Below, piece by piece: positions 33,539 through 46,200 of a stretch of DNA of 64,000 nt. The DNA comes from Setomelanomma holmii (taxonomy: Eukaryota > Ascomycota > Dothideomycetes > Pleosporales > Phaeosphaeriaceae): assembly GCA_010015745.1 (NCBI GenBank), contig ML978227.1, positions 117,217-181,216 on the forward strand, given 5' to 3'. Each line of letters begins with the position of its first letter. Position 1 is the stretch's first letter. Position numbers and translations under genes: made by a program. Below the pieces are notes generated by a model that was not told the DNA's origin, searched no databases, and saw nothing but the letters and a program-made list of their open reading frames with translations.

Positions 33539-33580
33539 TGAATTGATTTACTAACAAATTACTATGGGAGCTGATGTTCA
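33539..33580 (-). repeat. Right terminal inverted repeat of the mariner element
   Basis: Reverse complement of 28586-28627 with four mismatches; TA follows at 33581-33582. Confidence 0.88.
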
Positions 33581-33853
33581 TAAGCAGCAAGCTAGCCGAT
33601 TCGAGGTGGCAGTTGGTGTTTCGGAAAACACCCGTAACCGCGACCGCGCCGCACCGTTGAATCTCTTCAGCACAGTCGTTCTCAGCGTTTCAACAACCTC
33701 CTCAATCTTGAACGTATTCACGTCTTTTGAGATCGTGCAGCTGTACTACGACTCCGTGACACACAATCCTCGGCGCATCGTCGACGAAAACCGACATTCG
33801 TCGTTCATCTGCACCATCTGACTTGGGTCAAGTTCGATGTTCCCGATGGCTCG

Positions 33854-35203
33854 ATGAAGCTCCCCCGATCGCTCATCGCTGGCGTTTTCGTTCAGACTTT
33901 AACTGCGATTGCAAAAGCTGAATTCGGTAAGCAAATTACTTTCGAGAACAGGAGAACGTCCAGCTGACGTTGACGTTCAGATTGCGCACCAGCTTCGGGG
34001 TCTTTCACCGTGCACACAGATCAGGATGTCACCAAGATCAACACATGCGCAGTCTTCGTCGGCGATGTTTTCATCGTGCCTGAGATGAACAGCGTCGTGC
34101 TGAACGGCCCGACTGTCATATCGGGACAATTGCAAGTCGGCGTGTCGGGCCATTCGTCGCAATTGGAGTCATTCTCATCACCAACCCTTCGCTCCGTATC
34201 CGAACTAGGTATCCAGGACCTACCAAACATGACTACCCTCAGCCTCCCAGCAATGAGCGAGTTCCACAGCCTGGCCTTAACCATGCTGCCGAAGCTCGAC
34301 TCGTGCACAATCTCCAACGGCTCCCTCATCCCCGGAGTCGGCGCTATGACGGTCATGCATACGGCTCTGAAGAGTCTTGACTGGTGGAGGTGGCCAGCTA
34401 GCCAGGCCATTACCGTCCAGTCGAATCCCAATGTTGTCACACTTACGATCCCCGGCATGAACATACAAAAGGACGCCTCATACTACATTTACAACAACAG
34501 CGCACTAGCGAGCCTCACAGTACCGAATATATCCAGCATCGACGGGACTTTAGCTTTGGCTGCAAACTCGCTTCTTAGCAATGTCCACTTCCCCCACCTC
34601 ACAAATTTCACTGGAACCCTCAGAATGAGCGGCGCTTTCACCAACATCACAATGCCGGCGCTCGAGGCAACAGATGGCATACTTGACGTGAACTCCACCA
34701 AGAGCATTGATGCTTTTTGCAAGGACTTTGCAACGCATGGAAATGATGATCAAACTATGAAATGCAATTCATTTTGGACGGATGAGCTCACGCCTTGGGC
34801 AAAGTGGAATGCGGAACACGGGAATGATACGGGAAAGGATCCGAATGATCCGACGTATAGTGGGAAGAAGGATTCTGTGAACAACGAGAAGTCGAATCGT
34901 ACGCTAATTGCAGTCCTCACGTCACTGGCGGCATTCCTGGTGACTATCTGTTTGGTACTGTTTCTCGTCCGCAGGTGGTATCGAAACAGAACGGCTCAGA
35001 GTTCCGAAGCGGACGTGTCGAACGATGAGAAGCGATATACCGTGGGTTCGTTGAAGGAACTTTGTTGTCCAGATGAGACACTGGAACTTCCCAACGGAAA
35101 GGAGATGCAAGAGCTACCCGAGGAGTGCAGGCTGGAGAGCGGTGGAGAGAGTGTCTACGAGTTGGACGCGAAAGATCAACATAGCGTGGGAAAAGAATGT
35201 TAG
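33854..35203 (+). CDS. Ecm33-like L-domain protein with transmembrane anchor
   Basis: Exons 33854-33926 and 33981-35203 with a 54-nt intron (GTAAGC...GTTCAG) give 431 residues. Exon 1 supplies a signal peptide (MKLPRSLIAGVFVQTLTAIA, about 1-22), and the joint reads KAEFDCAPASGSFTV. The ectodomain has short repeating strands of the receptor L-domain/Ecm33 kind (LPNMTTLSLPAMSEFHSL; NPNVVTLTIPGM; LTVPNISSIDGTL) and several N-glycosylation sites. Ecm33 relatives are GPI proteins of the cell wall. Here a hydrophobic helix at about 333-354 (LIAVLTSLAAFLVTICLVLF) is followed by basic RRWYRNR and a cytosolic tail of about 75 residues, rich in acidic residues. The type I membrane topology is directly suggested by the sequence; a sensor role is a guess. 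The right end of the mariner element is 273 bp upstream. Confidence 0.75.
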
Positions 35204-35718
35204 CAGTAGAACGATTGAAGCTTTTGCACTGCGCGCTGGCGTACCCAATCGCTAAGCGTCGGCAACGCCCATGTGTCCTGTCGCTTTTACACATTGACGT
35301 AGACTTCGAAACAATCTTGGCGGTTTTCCGTGATTGCCATAGTGAACGGTACCTGGCAATCGATTCTTTCAACATGCAAGACTGCAAGACGAGAGTGCGA
35401 TTTTGAACCATAATCAAGAATCTCATCATGGCTACGAGACAACAATTACAGGAATCATCATCTCGTTGGATTCGAAAGCCAAGATCATATCGTGCAAAGG
35501 CATACGGTTGTGCGTACAATTCCCAAACACTCAGTTTCAACACCTCATATATCGCACTAGCCCTTGCACCAATCACACACAACAACCAGACACACGCACA
35601 CGCACACTACAACACAATCCCGACCTACTCACACCGCAAATCCGAACCATCCCAGCCCCATCCATTCCGCTCCTCCGTCAAACCCATAACCGCTCGCATC
35701 GCACCCAGATCAACCTCC

Positions 35719-35760
<42 letters not shown>

Positions 35761-36290
35761 CGCCGATCCCACCCGACCCAACAGCCTCAACAGAACCTTA
35801 ATTCTGCACGCCTATTCCATGCACGCTGACGCACGCCGACATGTCGTTATGCAGGGTAGCTTTTAGTTGCCGCTCAACCGCAGGTACGAAGTCGTTTCTG
35901 TGGGTGTTGTGGGTCCAGTGTAAGCATGCATGCATGATGGTGGCGTTGTTTCTCAGTGTTGTTGAGCTTATCTTGCGCGTCGTCGTATGTTGTACGCCGA
36001 GGTAGCGGAATGTCGTTATCGTGCTTTTATGCCTCGGATTCGTCTCGACAATGTGCATGAGGGGTAATCTGTGTGAGATGAGAACGTTATTTTGAAATCG
36101 GTTGTCTTGCATTACAATACTAAGTTTTCTTTGCCGTGGCTAAGCTAATTTCTGTGCGTGGATCCAAAATCTACTACCATACCCAAAGCACCCAAAAATG
36201 GATGCGCCTCTATGGGACATATTCTGACACCATACTGCCCAAAGTCTGCTCTATCGTTTTCATGCCATTACATTCAGCGTGATTGTGAGC
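35204..36290. other. Intergenic region with CA microsatellite
   Basis: About 1.1 kb between the convergent ends of the L-domain gene and FAS2. Besides the CA repeat it holds low-complexity C/A-rich sequence. I see no gene. Confidence 0.5.
35727..35759. repeat. (AC)n microsatellite
   Basis: About 16 uninterrupted AC units, preceded by ATATAT. It lies in the 3' flanks of both neighbouring genes. Confidence 0.95.
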
Positions 36291-39200
36291 CTAGAATTGC
36301 GCGATCGCTACCGACACCGCCTGCTCGTCGGAGTGGCTGATGCTGATGCTGATTTTCGTGACGCCAACGCGGTCGGCTTCTTCTTGGGCGTGGCCGTGCA
36401 ACTACATCTCATTAGTATGCGTAAAGACAGCCTGTGCGGTTTGAGAACATACCTGAACTTGCGGCGCGCCTGTCTCGTCATTGACAATCTCAATGTCCTT
36501 CAGTGCTGCACCTGCACCCTTGCCCTTGACACCCAGTGACTTGAAAACAGCTTCCTTTGCCGACCACTTTCCGGTGAAGCTGGCTTGGGGGTTGGTAGCC
36601 TTTTGGCAGTAGGCGATTTCCTTCTCTGTGAAGTTGCGCTCGAGGAAAGTGTCGTTCTCGATGTTGAGGGCATTGAGAGTCTCCACGTCAACGCCAACCT
36701 TTGTGTTGGCAGACGCAGTCGCTTGTGTCAGTGACTCCACCATCTTCATGGTCTCTTCAGCCTTCTTGTCCTTCTTAGGAGTCTCCACCTTCTTCGGGTA
36801 CGAGTACTGCGCAGTCTTCTTGTCGACCGTAACGCGTGCGCGCGGGTTGAGGAAGACCTCTTGCATCTTGTCGTCTTCGTAGGGCGCCTTGTCCTTGGCG
36901 CGGAACATGGTGTTGTTGATGAGACCGTCGTGGAAGTATCGGTAGGCCCGCTTCTGTCGTGCCTCCACCTTCTGCTTGTAGGTGGCGAATTGTGCGTGGT
37001 CAAGTGCAGCGTACAGGTACTTGGGGTGGATACCGATGGCCTGCGCGCCCTTCTGTCCGAAACCGAAAGAAGTGACCGAGAAAGCTTTGATGCCATCGGT
37101 CTGGATTGATTGCGATGGGTAGACGATATAGTCAAACTGTTCCATGATCTTATCGACATTATCGGCATTGCGGTTGCCGGGGACGAGACCAGTGTTGAGC
37201 ACTTGCAAACAGCCGTTAAGCATCCATGCACCAGCAGCACCCTTGGGATGACCAGTGAGGTACTTCTGGAAGATACCCAGCAGAGCATTGCCCTTCTTAC
37301 GGCCAAGATGACGCATCTGCTGGCAAATGACGTCGGACTCGTTCTTGTCATTGGCAACGGTCGAGGTGCCGTGGAAGGAGGCAACGTCAAGATCGTCAAT
37401 GGTGAGACCCCATGTAGCAAGGGCACCACGGAGCGGGGCGATGCGTGAGTCTTGCTTCCAGAAGAAGTTGCCCAGACTGTTCAAAGCCTCCTTCTCTTGA
37501 CGCTTAGCCTCCGATTCAATGTGCGAGGCACGCTCTTCCAAGTATTCTGCCTCGTTGAAGTTGTCTCCGGAGTTGCGAATAGCAGCAAGCTCCTCCTCCA
37601 GGTACATGAGCTCGGATTCTTGCCACTGCTTGATCTGCTTCCGTCGAAGATCCATTTGTCGCCTCCTGTACTTGATATCGAGCAAAGGTGATGGATATTT
37701 CGATGGCGTCTCACGGGCAGTCGTGAGGACGCCTTTACCAGGAGCAGGCACCGAGCGACCGATCTTGTCTGTGGCAGTCGCTGTGAAGCCGAGAACACCA
37801 TAGATGGGAACACCCATGTCCAATGCCAATTTGGCATCCATGATCACCTGCATACCGCAACCTTGTGATTCCATGAAGCCATTCCTGGTAGTTGTGGTCG
37901 GGCGAGACATCTCCTTTGGTGTGCGACCATGTGCAAACTCATCCTCGGCGTTGCTTGTGGCCTTCATGTTGGCGAACTCATAAGAGCCCTCTTCTTGGAA
38001 GTCATCAAAACCACCGACGAAGCAGACGCGAGCCTTGCCTTCCACGATGGTGTCGTAACCGATGTCGACAGACTCGACAGCAGTTGCACAAGCACCGACT
38101 GGGGTCTTGATCGGACCGGTCGACGACATGAGCAACATGTTGACCCAGGCGCTCATGGTGTTGATGAAGGACTCCTGAAGAATATCTTTCTGAACAGGTC
38201 TGTCGAGGAAGCGATCCTTGTACATGCCTCTCAAGGCTGTGGTACCGCCGATACCAGATCCAACGCAGTTACCAACCTCAGACAGATGCACGTACTGGTA
38301 GAACTCGTATGGGTCGGTGATACCGCTCGAAAGCAGACACTCTGCGGTCGAGACAAGCACAAAAAGAGTGACTGGATCGACCTGTGAGATGATGTCGTCG
38401 GGCACACCGTACTTCTTTGCGTCCCAGCCAGTCGGGATCTGACCAGCGACAAGGCGGTCAAATCGCAGCGCCTTGGGGATAAGTAGAGTAGCGCCCTTCT
38501 TCATGCGCACAGTGTACTCTCCAGAATCCTCGATCGCGAAGACCTCAACCTTGTCGCCGTGTTGACGTTTGAATTCATCTGCAAGCTCTTTTGAAGCCTC
38601 AAATGGATCAAGATCCTCTTCAATCTGGATCTCTTGCATAAGCTGCTTCTTTTTGGGGTCGTATCCATTGAACAGCTCCGGCTCGATGAGGCGAATACCT
38701 GTGTGCTCAAGAATGTACTTCTCGTACTTCGGCTTAATGTCCTTGTCGTCAACTGGCTCACCGGTCTTGGCATCGACCCATCCAGAGTAGCTCTTGCCTT
38801 TGAGTGGGCCATTGTGGTTCTTGATGAGACCCATGATCCAAGCCATCTCAACGCAGCCCTCCAACGAGAACTCGCCGTAGGCCTCCATCTCCCAACGTGT
38901 CCTGGAGTTACCCCATGGGCCTACCTCAGCGAAACCGGTGACAACGACGACCTTTTCAAGATCGACCATACCCTTCAAGTCGTCATTGAGGGGCTTGACT
39001 TCAGTATCCCAATCAGGGAGCTTGGGGAAGTCGAACTTCATGTTGGCTCTTGGCTCGATCTTAGCCTTCTTGTACAGGGCCTCACTCGCTTCGCCATTCA
39101 CAACCTTGTTTTCAATGGCGTTCTCCTTGATGACAGCTCGGCGGACATCGCTAGTCTCCATCAACTCCTTGCGAAGATCTGCCATGAGGTCCTTGAGGTT

Positions 39201-41970
39201 GGGGATGTACTGGAAGCCTCCGTTGAGATCAGCCCAGACTGGTTCAACCTGGCAGAGGTTGACGATCGGCGGTGCCATGAGACCAAGGATGTTGAAAGCC
39301 ATCTCTTGCTGCGAGAAGGTGCGCACTCCGTACTTCTCGATGCCCTCAGCGACAATGTTGTTCGCGCTCATGAGGCCAGTGCCACGGGTCCAGCCAATGA
39401 CAGCACCACAGATAGTGAGGTAGTTGCCCCAGCTCTCAGAATGCCATCGAGAGAACAAGGTCTCGAGCGACATCTTGGACTCGGAGTACAGTCCGTCGTT
39501 GCCAAACGTTCCGTGGTTGGGAGAAAGAGGAAGCATGACCTGGGCTGGCCGAGTCTCGTAGCCATTTGCCTGCTTCTGCTTCTTGATGGCACCAAGCATG
39601 CGGAGAAGGTTGGTCAACATGATACGGTGGGCAAGCTCGGACTTGGAGTCGATGCCGTCAATCTCACGACCATTTTCTGGGATGGCCGCAAAGGGAACGA
39701 CGTAATCAAGATCCCAGCCGAGACCCTTCTTTGCATCAAAGATGTAGTCAATAAGAGCTTCTACATCCTGGTTGCTGCCCTGGTTGAAGGGCACAACAAT
39801 GAGCTGGGAGCCACGTGCACCATAACGGGTGTACATGGACTGGTAGTACTCAGTGACCGAGCGCGAGAACCTCGAGGTGGTGACAATGACCTTGGCGCCA
39901 CCACTGATCAAGCCCTGGAGCACTTGCGCGCCGATTGAACCGGCACCAGCACCAGTCATGAGCGCGTACTTGCCCTGGAAAGTAACACCAGACTTGGCAG
40001 CGTTCTCAAGGCAGTCGAGATAGACACCAGTGAGCTTCTTGCTGTACTCCCAGCCATGGTCGTCCTTTCGCTTGAGATGCAGGAAGGGAACGGTCTCAAC
40101 CTTGCCCTGCTTCTGCGAGCCATTGAGGCGGCCGTTGCGCCCACGCTTGCCACCGGTGGCCTTTCCGTTCTCGTTGGGGATGATTTGGCCTTCGTTCATG
40201 GACAGCGAGCGAATGACATTGCTGTACAAGCTCTTGATCTGCAATTGCGAGGATTTCGACAGCTTGTGTTGTTGCTTGATGAGCTTGTAGATGCGCTGGA
40301 GGTCGTTCTGGACCTTGGTGCGATTGCCGTACTCGGAGAGCTTACCGCCCTCAGCCATTTCACGCACATAGTGCTCCAGCTTGCGAACGCTGGCACGAGG
40401 CGCTTCCTCGTAGTTCATGTTGCCCTTGGCATCGATCTCAAGGTAGGGCGCAGTAGGAACAGCGACATCCTTGTAGACAGGGGCCTCGTTCAACACGTCC
40501 TTGCAGTTGTCGATGAGCTGTTGACCGAGCTCCTTTGCGAGCTCGTAGGTCTCGCCACGCTCAGTGGGGCAGTGGTCCATATGGTACTGCATGAAGTCGA
40601 GGAGGAGGGGATTTGAGCGGTTCATGATGGCAATGCAACGACTGACGATTTCGCGGTCGACCGCCTTGAGCTTGCCGAAGATGATGTCGTAATACATGCT
40701 GAGGGCGTCCTGTCGTGCCCAATTCCACGACGAGTCGTAGACGCGGGCCTTGAGGGATGTGAATTGTGGCTCAATGCCAGAAGCGTAGAACTCGCCATGC
40801 TCAGTTGTCCAGAGGTCCAATTGCGCTTGGAGCGCAGACTGTGCCTTCTGTCCATCAACGAACGCCTTGTCGCCTGCGCGGAGGTCCATCTTAAGGTATC
40901 GTGCGAAGAGCTCCAATTGCTGCTTGAACAATTGTCGCTGGTCCTTGGTAAGGGCGTCAATGGCCGCTGGGTCCATCATCATGCCGCCACCAGCACCTCC
41001 AGCATCGCCGCCTGCTGTGGGCGCAGCGAGACTGATGCCCACAATTCCGGCGTACTTGTTCGACTGCTCGTCCAAGAAGGCCTTTCCGTCAGCTTCTGAG
41101 CCCAGACGCGCTGCTGGCTCGTTGGTGATGGCGAGGAGCAGCACTCCGTCCTGGCGGCCCTGAGCTAGACCCCATCTTGTCTCCAGGTGCTTGCGCACGG
41201 CTGTGATGTTGAAGCCACCAGGCATCTTGGAGGACACCATACGGGCAATGAGGGAGGCGGACTGCTTGCCGAGCTGGCCGTTGAAAGTGGCCTGCATCGA
41301 CGCACCGAGCTCGTCGAGAGGCGTGTCCTCCGGCTTCTCGGGTGTTGAGCCAAATTCTTTGCCCAGGTCTCCAAGAATTTCGTTTTGAAGGGTGGATTTG
41401 CCTGCGAGCTCGTTAGCATCAATTCGCATGCCCAACGTCAATCGACTCACCTCCAACCAAATCCTTGATGGCCTTGCTCAGTGGAATGTCCATGAGCGGC
41501 TTCTTCAGCTTCTGGGCCACCAACGCCCGCAGAATGTCGGTAGCTGTGACTGGCACATCCGGGACCTGAGCTGCTGGTCCTGCGTTCGCGGCTGGCGCTG
41601 CAATTGGCGCTGCAGCTGCCGCGGGAGCACCCGAGGACGCGGCCGGGGCGTCTCCACTGCTGGCTGCTGGCTCTGGCTCCTCCTCCACCGGGTCTACGTC
41701 GTAGTAGATGTCTTTTGCGTCCTTGTTGTAGCACAGAATCTGCCGTTGCACTGAGCGCGCGGCATCGTGTGCTTCGTACTTGGAGGCCAACGTCCGCTTC
41801 GCCATGACCCCGAGGGTGTCTGCGGGGCCAATTTCGACGATGCGCTCCGTCGTCTTCTCGCCAAGAACGACATCCTGCGTCTCAATCCACCTCACGGGCG
41901 AGGCGAACTGGTATGCCAGCAGCTCAATGAGCAGCGTGTGCGAGAGCTCCTGCTCGACTTCGGGACGCAT
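36291..41970 (-). CDS. FAS2: Fatty acid synthase subunit alpha
   Basis: Three exons, 41451-41970, 36453-41401 and 36291-36401, with introns of 49 and 51 nt, give 1859 residues, the usual length. The start MRPEVEQELSHTLLIELLAY is the family N-terminus. Domains in order: N-terminal part of the malonyl/palmitoyl transferase; acyl carrier protein with the phosphopantetheine Ser176 in GGKSTLQNE; ketoreductase (LMTGAGAGSIGAQVLQGLI); ketosynthase with Cys1278 in VGACATAVESVDIG plus HGTSTVANDKNESD and GHPKGAAGAW; and the phosphopantetheinyl transferase, whose end ISHSDEQAVSVAIAQF comes from the last exon. With FAS1 it forms the alpha6-beta6 cytosolic barrel that makes long-chain acyl-CoA from acetyl- and malonyl-CoA with NADPH. 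It is divergent from FAS1. The first intron cuts the codon of the Gly just before Lys-Ser of the carrier site. Confidence 0.97.
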
Positions 41971-43220
41971 GGCGGCGGTGTACAAGCAGAGCAATAGGCG
42001 AAAGGAGGGTGGTGGAGCTCAATGGAGCTCAGTGGGTATCGGGTATCTCTACTGCAAACAGAAGGAAGGGTATCTCAGCGTGGTGTGAGGAAGCTGCAGT
42101 CGGGGGTGGAGCGACGTGCAGAGTCTCTACTAGTGTGGGAGATGGAGGGAGTAGAGGAAGTAGCTCGGGGAAACGCTTGAAGCCCGGGGGGGATTATTTT
42201 GATAAGTTATGGGAGGTATGTGGGAGGTATGACAGGCGGGAAGTCTAGGGACAGCACCCCAACGCATTGGCTGTTTATCTCTCGTTCGAAGGCAAGGGCA
42301 GCGTGGTTCTGCCGTATCTCCAGCGTGTTGAGGATTCTTTTCGGCTGTCTAAAAACTACTGAACGGGACCCCTGCACGGCAACGTCGTCAATGCTCCGGT
42401 CGGCTCAACAGCAAATCTCGCCTGTAGGAGGCGTGCTTGCGCAGGCCACCACCATTTACCTGCTCAGATAGAGCCAATCCGGCGGGCCTTGCGAGCGGGT
42501 GGTCAGCAGCGCAACCGTGTCAACAGCGGCCTCAACAGCAGCGATAGCCGTCGCGTGCGGGGACAGCGCTGCTCAGTACGTCTGGCGCACGTCAGGCGTG
42601 GTGTGGATCGGCTGGTGCTGAGCCAGACGAGAGCTTGTTGCCGCTTACATCCCCAACATTACCACGAGCGCATCCCTGTCGCCCTAGCGCGGAGCCCTGG
42701 TGGGAGCTCGAAAAAGTCAACAGCTTGCCGGCCGTGATAACTGCGCCCGCACGCACTCCCGAGTCTGCCCTCGACCCGCCCAATTGCTCTCCCTCCCTCT
42801 TGATTACTCTTCATATACCCGAGCTCTGCCTTTAATCTTGTTGCCTGTGGCAGACCCTCATCCTCGACCCGCACACTCCACACCGCAAGGGAGCTGCATT
42901 CGCAGTACGGACCAATTCCCGAGCACGCCAGCTGATTAGTTTCTGTCTGGCCATTGTGTTAGAACAAGTACGTGACCGCTCAATTGAGAGAATTTTGCGA
43001 GAGACACAGTGGCAGGAACAATCGAGTGCGCCTTCCGCTTGCTCGCTCGCACCTTCCCAACGGCGAGACGAATGCTCACACCAAGGCAGTCGCACTCTGT
43101 GCAGTCGCTCCTTCTATATCTTAATTGAGTAGATCCATTGAGGTATGCACGTCTTTGACATAGAACGATCCTTCCACCACATACACCACACTACAATAAT
43201 TGTAATCGAACACCGCTAAC
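41971..43220. promoter_or_regulatory. Shared FAS2/FAS1 divergent promoter region
   Basis: 1250 bp between the two start codons. It contains a GATAAG at about 42200, a short near-repeat of GGGAGGTATG at about 42210-42232, and C/T-rich tracts close to both genes (for example 42780-42840). No gene fits in it. Co-regulation of the two chains is the natural reading of head-to-head order; I cannot name a factor site with confidence. Confidence 0.6.
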
Positions 43221-46200
43221 ATGCCCGTCAAGCCTCTCACCACCATGTACGGCTCTGGACAGCAGACGGGGATTAGCACGCCCCGCTCTGCCGCGAACTT
43301 GCGTCCCCTCATCCTATCCCACGGCTCGCTCGAGTACACGCTTCTCATCCCGACTGCCCTGCACTTCAGCGCACAGCAGCTCAAAGACACCTTCAAGCTC
43401 ACTCTTCCGGAACCCACAGACGAACTCGCCCAGGATGACGAGCCCTCGTCGATACCCGAGCTGGTGGCACGCTTCCTCGGCTTCATTGCGCGAGAGGTAG
43501 AAGAGGGCGAGGACCCCGACTCGTTCGAGGAGGTGCTCAAGCTCATCATCACCGAGTTCGAGCGTGCCTTTCTGCGCGGCAACGAAGTGCATGTTGTGGC
43601 GGCTTCGCTACCTGGCATCACTGAGAAGAAGCTCATCACCGTCCGGTCATACTACGCTGCTCGCGCAGCAGTAGACAGGCCGATCAAGCCCCACGACTCG
43701 GCTCTCTTCCGAGAGGTCGACGACGAGAATGCCGTCATATACGCCGTTCTGGGCGGGCAAGGAAACATTGAGGAGTACTTCGATGAGCTCCGTGAAATCT
43801 ACAACACCTACACACCATTCCTGGAGGACTTCATTGCGTCCGAGGCACAGCATCTGCTGCGGTTGTCGCGAGACCCGCGCGCAGAGAAGCTCTACTCCAA
43901 AGGTCTCGATGTCATGCGATGGCTCAACAACCGCGAGTCGCAGCCAGACACCGACTACCTCGTCTCAGCACCTGTCAGTCTGCCCTTGATTGGGTTGACA
44001 CAGCTCGCACACTTCGTCGTCACAACCCGCGTTCTCGGCGGCCATCCGGGTAATGTCCGCAACCGCTTCGCTGGTGTGACTGGTCACTCGCAGGGTGTCG
44101 TCACAGCCGCTGCGATTGCAGAGTCGAAGAACTGGGAAACATTCCAAAGGGGTGCGAAGAAAGCCATCGAGATCCTTTTCTGGATCGGTACGCGAAGCCA
44201 GCAAGCTTTCCCGCGCACATCACTCGCGCCATCAGTGCTGCAGGATTCAGTCGACAATGGCGAGGGTACACCGACACCTATGTTGTCCATTCGCGACCTC
44301 TCGAGGAAAGCCGTTCAGGACCACATTGACGCAACCAACGCGCATTTGCCCGAAGACAGGCACATTGCCATCTCGCTCGTGAACAGCGCACGCAACTTCG
44401 TTGTCACAGGTCCACCCATCTCGCTTTACGGCTTGAACCTTCGTCTGCGCAAAGTCAAGGCTCCCACAGGCTTGGACCAGACGAGGATCCCCTTCACTGA
44501 CCGCAAGGTCCGCTTCGTCAACCGCTTCTTGCCGATTACTGCTCCTTTCCACAGCCCATACCTCACAGAGGCTACCAAACAGTTGGAGGATGATCTGAAG
44601 GACATCAAGATCTCGTCGAGCGATCTAGGTATTCCGATGTACGATACCCACACTGGCAAGGACATCCGGGAAGAGGGCGAAGACAACATCGTCTCCCGTC
44701 TAGTGCGCATGATCACCCACGACTCCGTAGAATGGGAGAAGGCGACAGTCTTCAGCAAAGCAACCCACATCCTCGACTTTGGCCCCGGCGGCATATCTGG
44801 TCTGGGTGTGCTCACCAACCGTAACAAGGACGGAACGGGTGTCCGCGTCATTCTCGCAGGCGCAATTGACGGTCAAAACGCTGAAGTGGGCTACAAGCCT
44901 GAAATTTTCGACCGTGATTCGGAGCACGCTGTCAAGTACGCAGTTGATTGGGTCAAGGACCACGGCCCTCGCCTGGTCAAGACCTCTACCGGCCAGACCT
45001 ACGTAGACACCAAGATGAGCAGAATGCTCGGTCTGCCTCCCGTCATGGTTGCCGGTATGACTCCATGTACGGTTCCATGGGACTTCGTCGCTGCAGCAAT
45101 GAACGCTGGTTATGAGATCGAACTTGCGGGTGGCGGCTATTATAACGAGAAGACTATGACTGCTGCCATCACCAAGGTCGAGAAGGCCATCCCTGCTGGC
45201 CGTGGTATTACAGTCAATTTGATCTACGTCAACCCCCGTGCTATGGGCTGGCAGATCCCGCTCTTGGCGAAGCTCAGAGCCGACGGTGTGCCCATTGAAG
45301 GCCTCACCATCGGCGCTGGTGTTCCATCTATTGAAGTCGCCAACGAATACATCGAGACGCTCGGCATCAAGCATATCGCTTTCAAGCCCGGTTCGGTCGA
45401 GGCTATTCAGCAGACTATCAATATCGCCAAGGCAAACCCGACCTTCCCGGTTCTCCTTCAGTGGACGGGCGGTCGCGGTGGTGGCCATCACTCGTTCGAA
45501 GACTTCCATCAGCCCATTCTGCAGATGTACAGCCGCCTCCGCAAGTGTGACAACCTGATCCTTGTGGCCGGTTCTGGCTTCGGCGGTGCGGAAGACACAT
45601 ACCCATACCTTACCGGTGCCTGGTCAACTCGCTTCGGCTATCCCCCAATGCCTTACGACGGATGCTTGTTCGGCAGCCGAATGATGACCGCCAAAGAATG
45701 CTACACGTCCAAGATGGCAAAACAGGCTATCGTTGATGCTCCTGGCCTTGACGATAGCGAGTGGGAGAAGACCTACAAGGGCGCTGCCGGTGGTGTGATC
45801 ACTGTCCGCTCGGAGATGGGCGAGCCTATTCACAAGCTCGCTACTCGCGGTGTCTTGTTCTGGGCCGAAATGGACCAGAAGATCTTCAGCTTAGACAAGG
45901 CGAAGCGCATCCCTGAACTCAAGAAGATGCGGGAGTACATCATCGATAAGCTCAACAAGGACTTCCAGAAGGTCTGGTTTGGCCGGAACAAGAGGGGCGA
46001 GTCTGTCGACCTTGAGGATATGACTTATGCTGAGGTCGTACAACGCATGGTTGACTTGATGTACGTCAAGCACCAGTCTCGCTGGATTGATCAAAGCTTG
46101 AAGCGTTTGACCGGCGACTTCATTCGTCGACTGGAGGAGCGCTTCAGCAAGTCCAGCAGCGAGTCGCTCATTCAAAGCTACGAAGAGCTGAATGACCCCT

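Larger units (their letters stand above)
28586..33580. mobile_element. Tc1/mariner element with passenger gene and nested insertion
   Basis: The two ends are inverted copies of about 42 bp (28586-28627 and 33539-33580, 38 of 42 positions equal), each flanked by TA (28584-28585 and 33581-33582), the target duplication of Tc1/mariner elements. Inside are a broken DD34E-type transposase on the minus strand (32453-33427) and a second broken gene on the plus strand (28743-32139), arranged convergently. A complete second transposon (30119-31812) lies within the plus-strand gene. Without it the element is about 3.3 kb. Both genes carry nonsense changes consistent with C-to-T mutation, so the element is dead as it stands. 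Confidence 0.85.

Noticed and set aside
38634..39938. 434-codon open frame on the plus strand
   Set aside because: It lies fully antisense inside the FAS2 coding exon, has no recognisable motif and follows from the codon bias of FAS2.
44700..45509. 269-codon open frame on the minus strand
   Set aside because: Antisense to the FAS1 enoyl reductase region; a codon-bias shadow.
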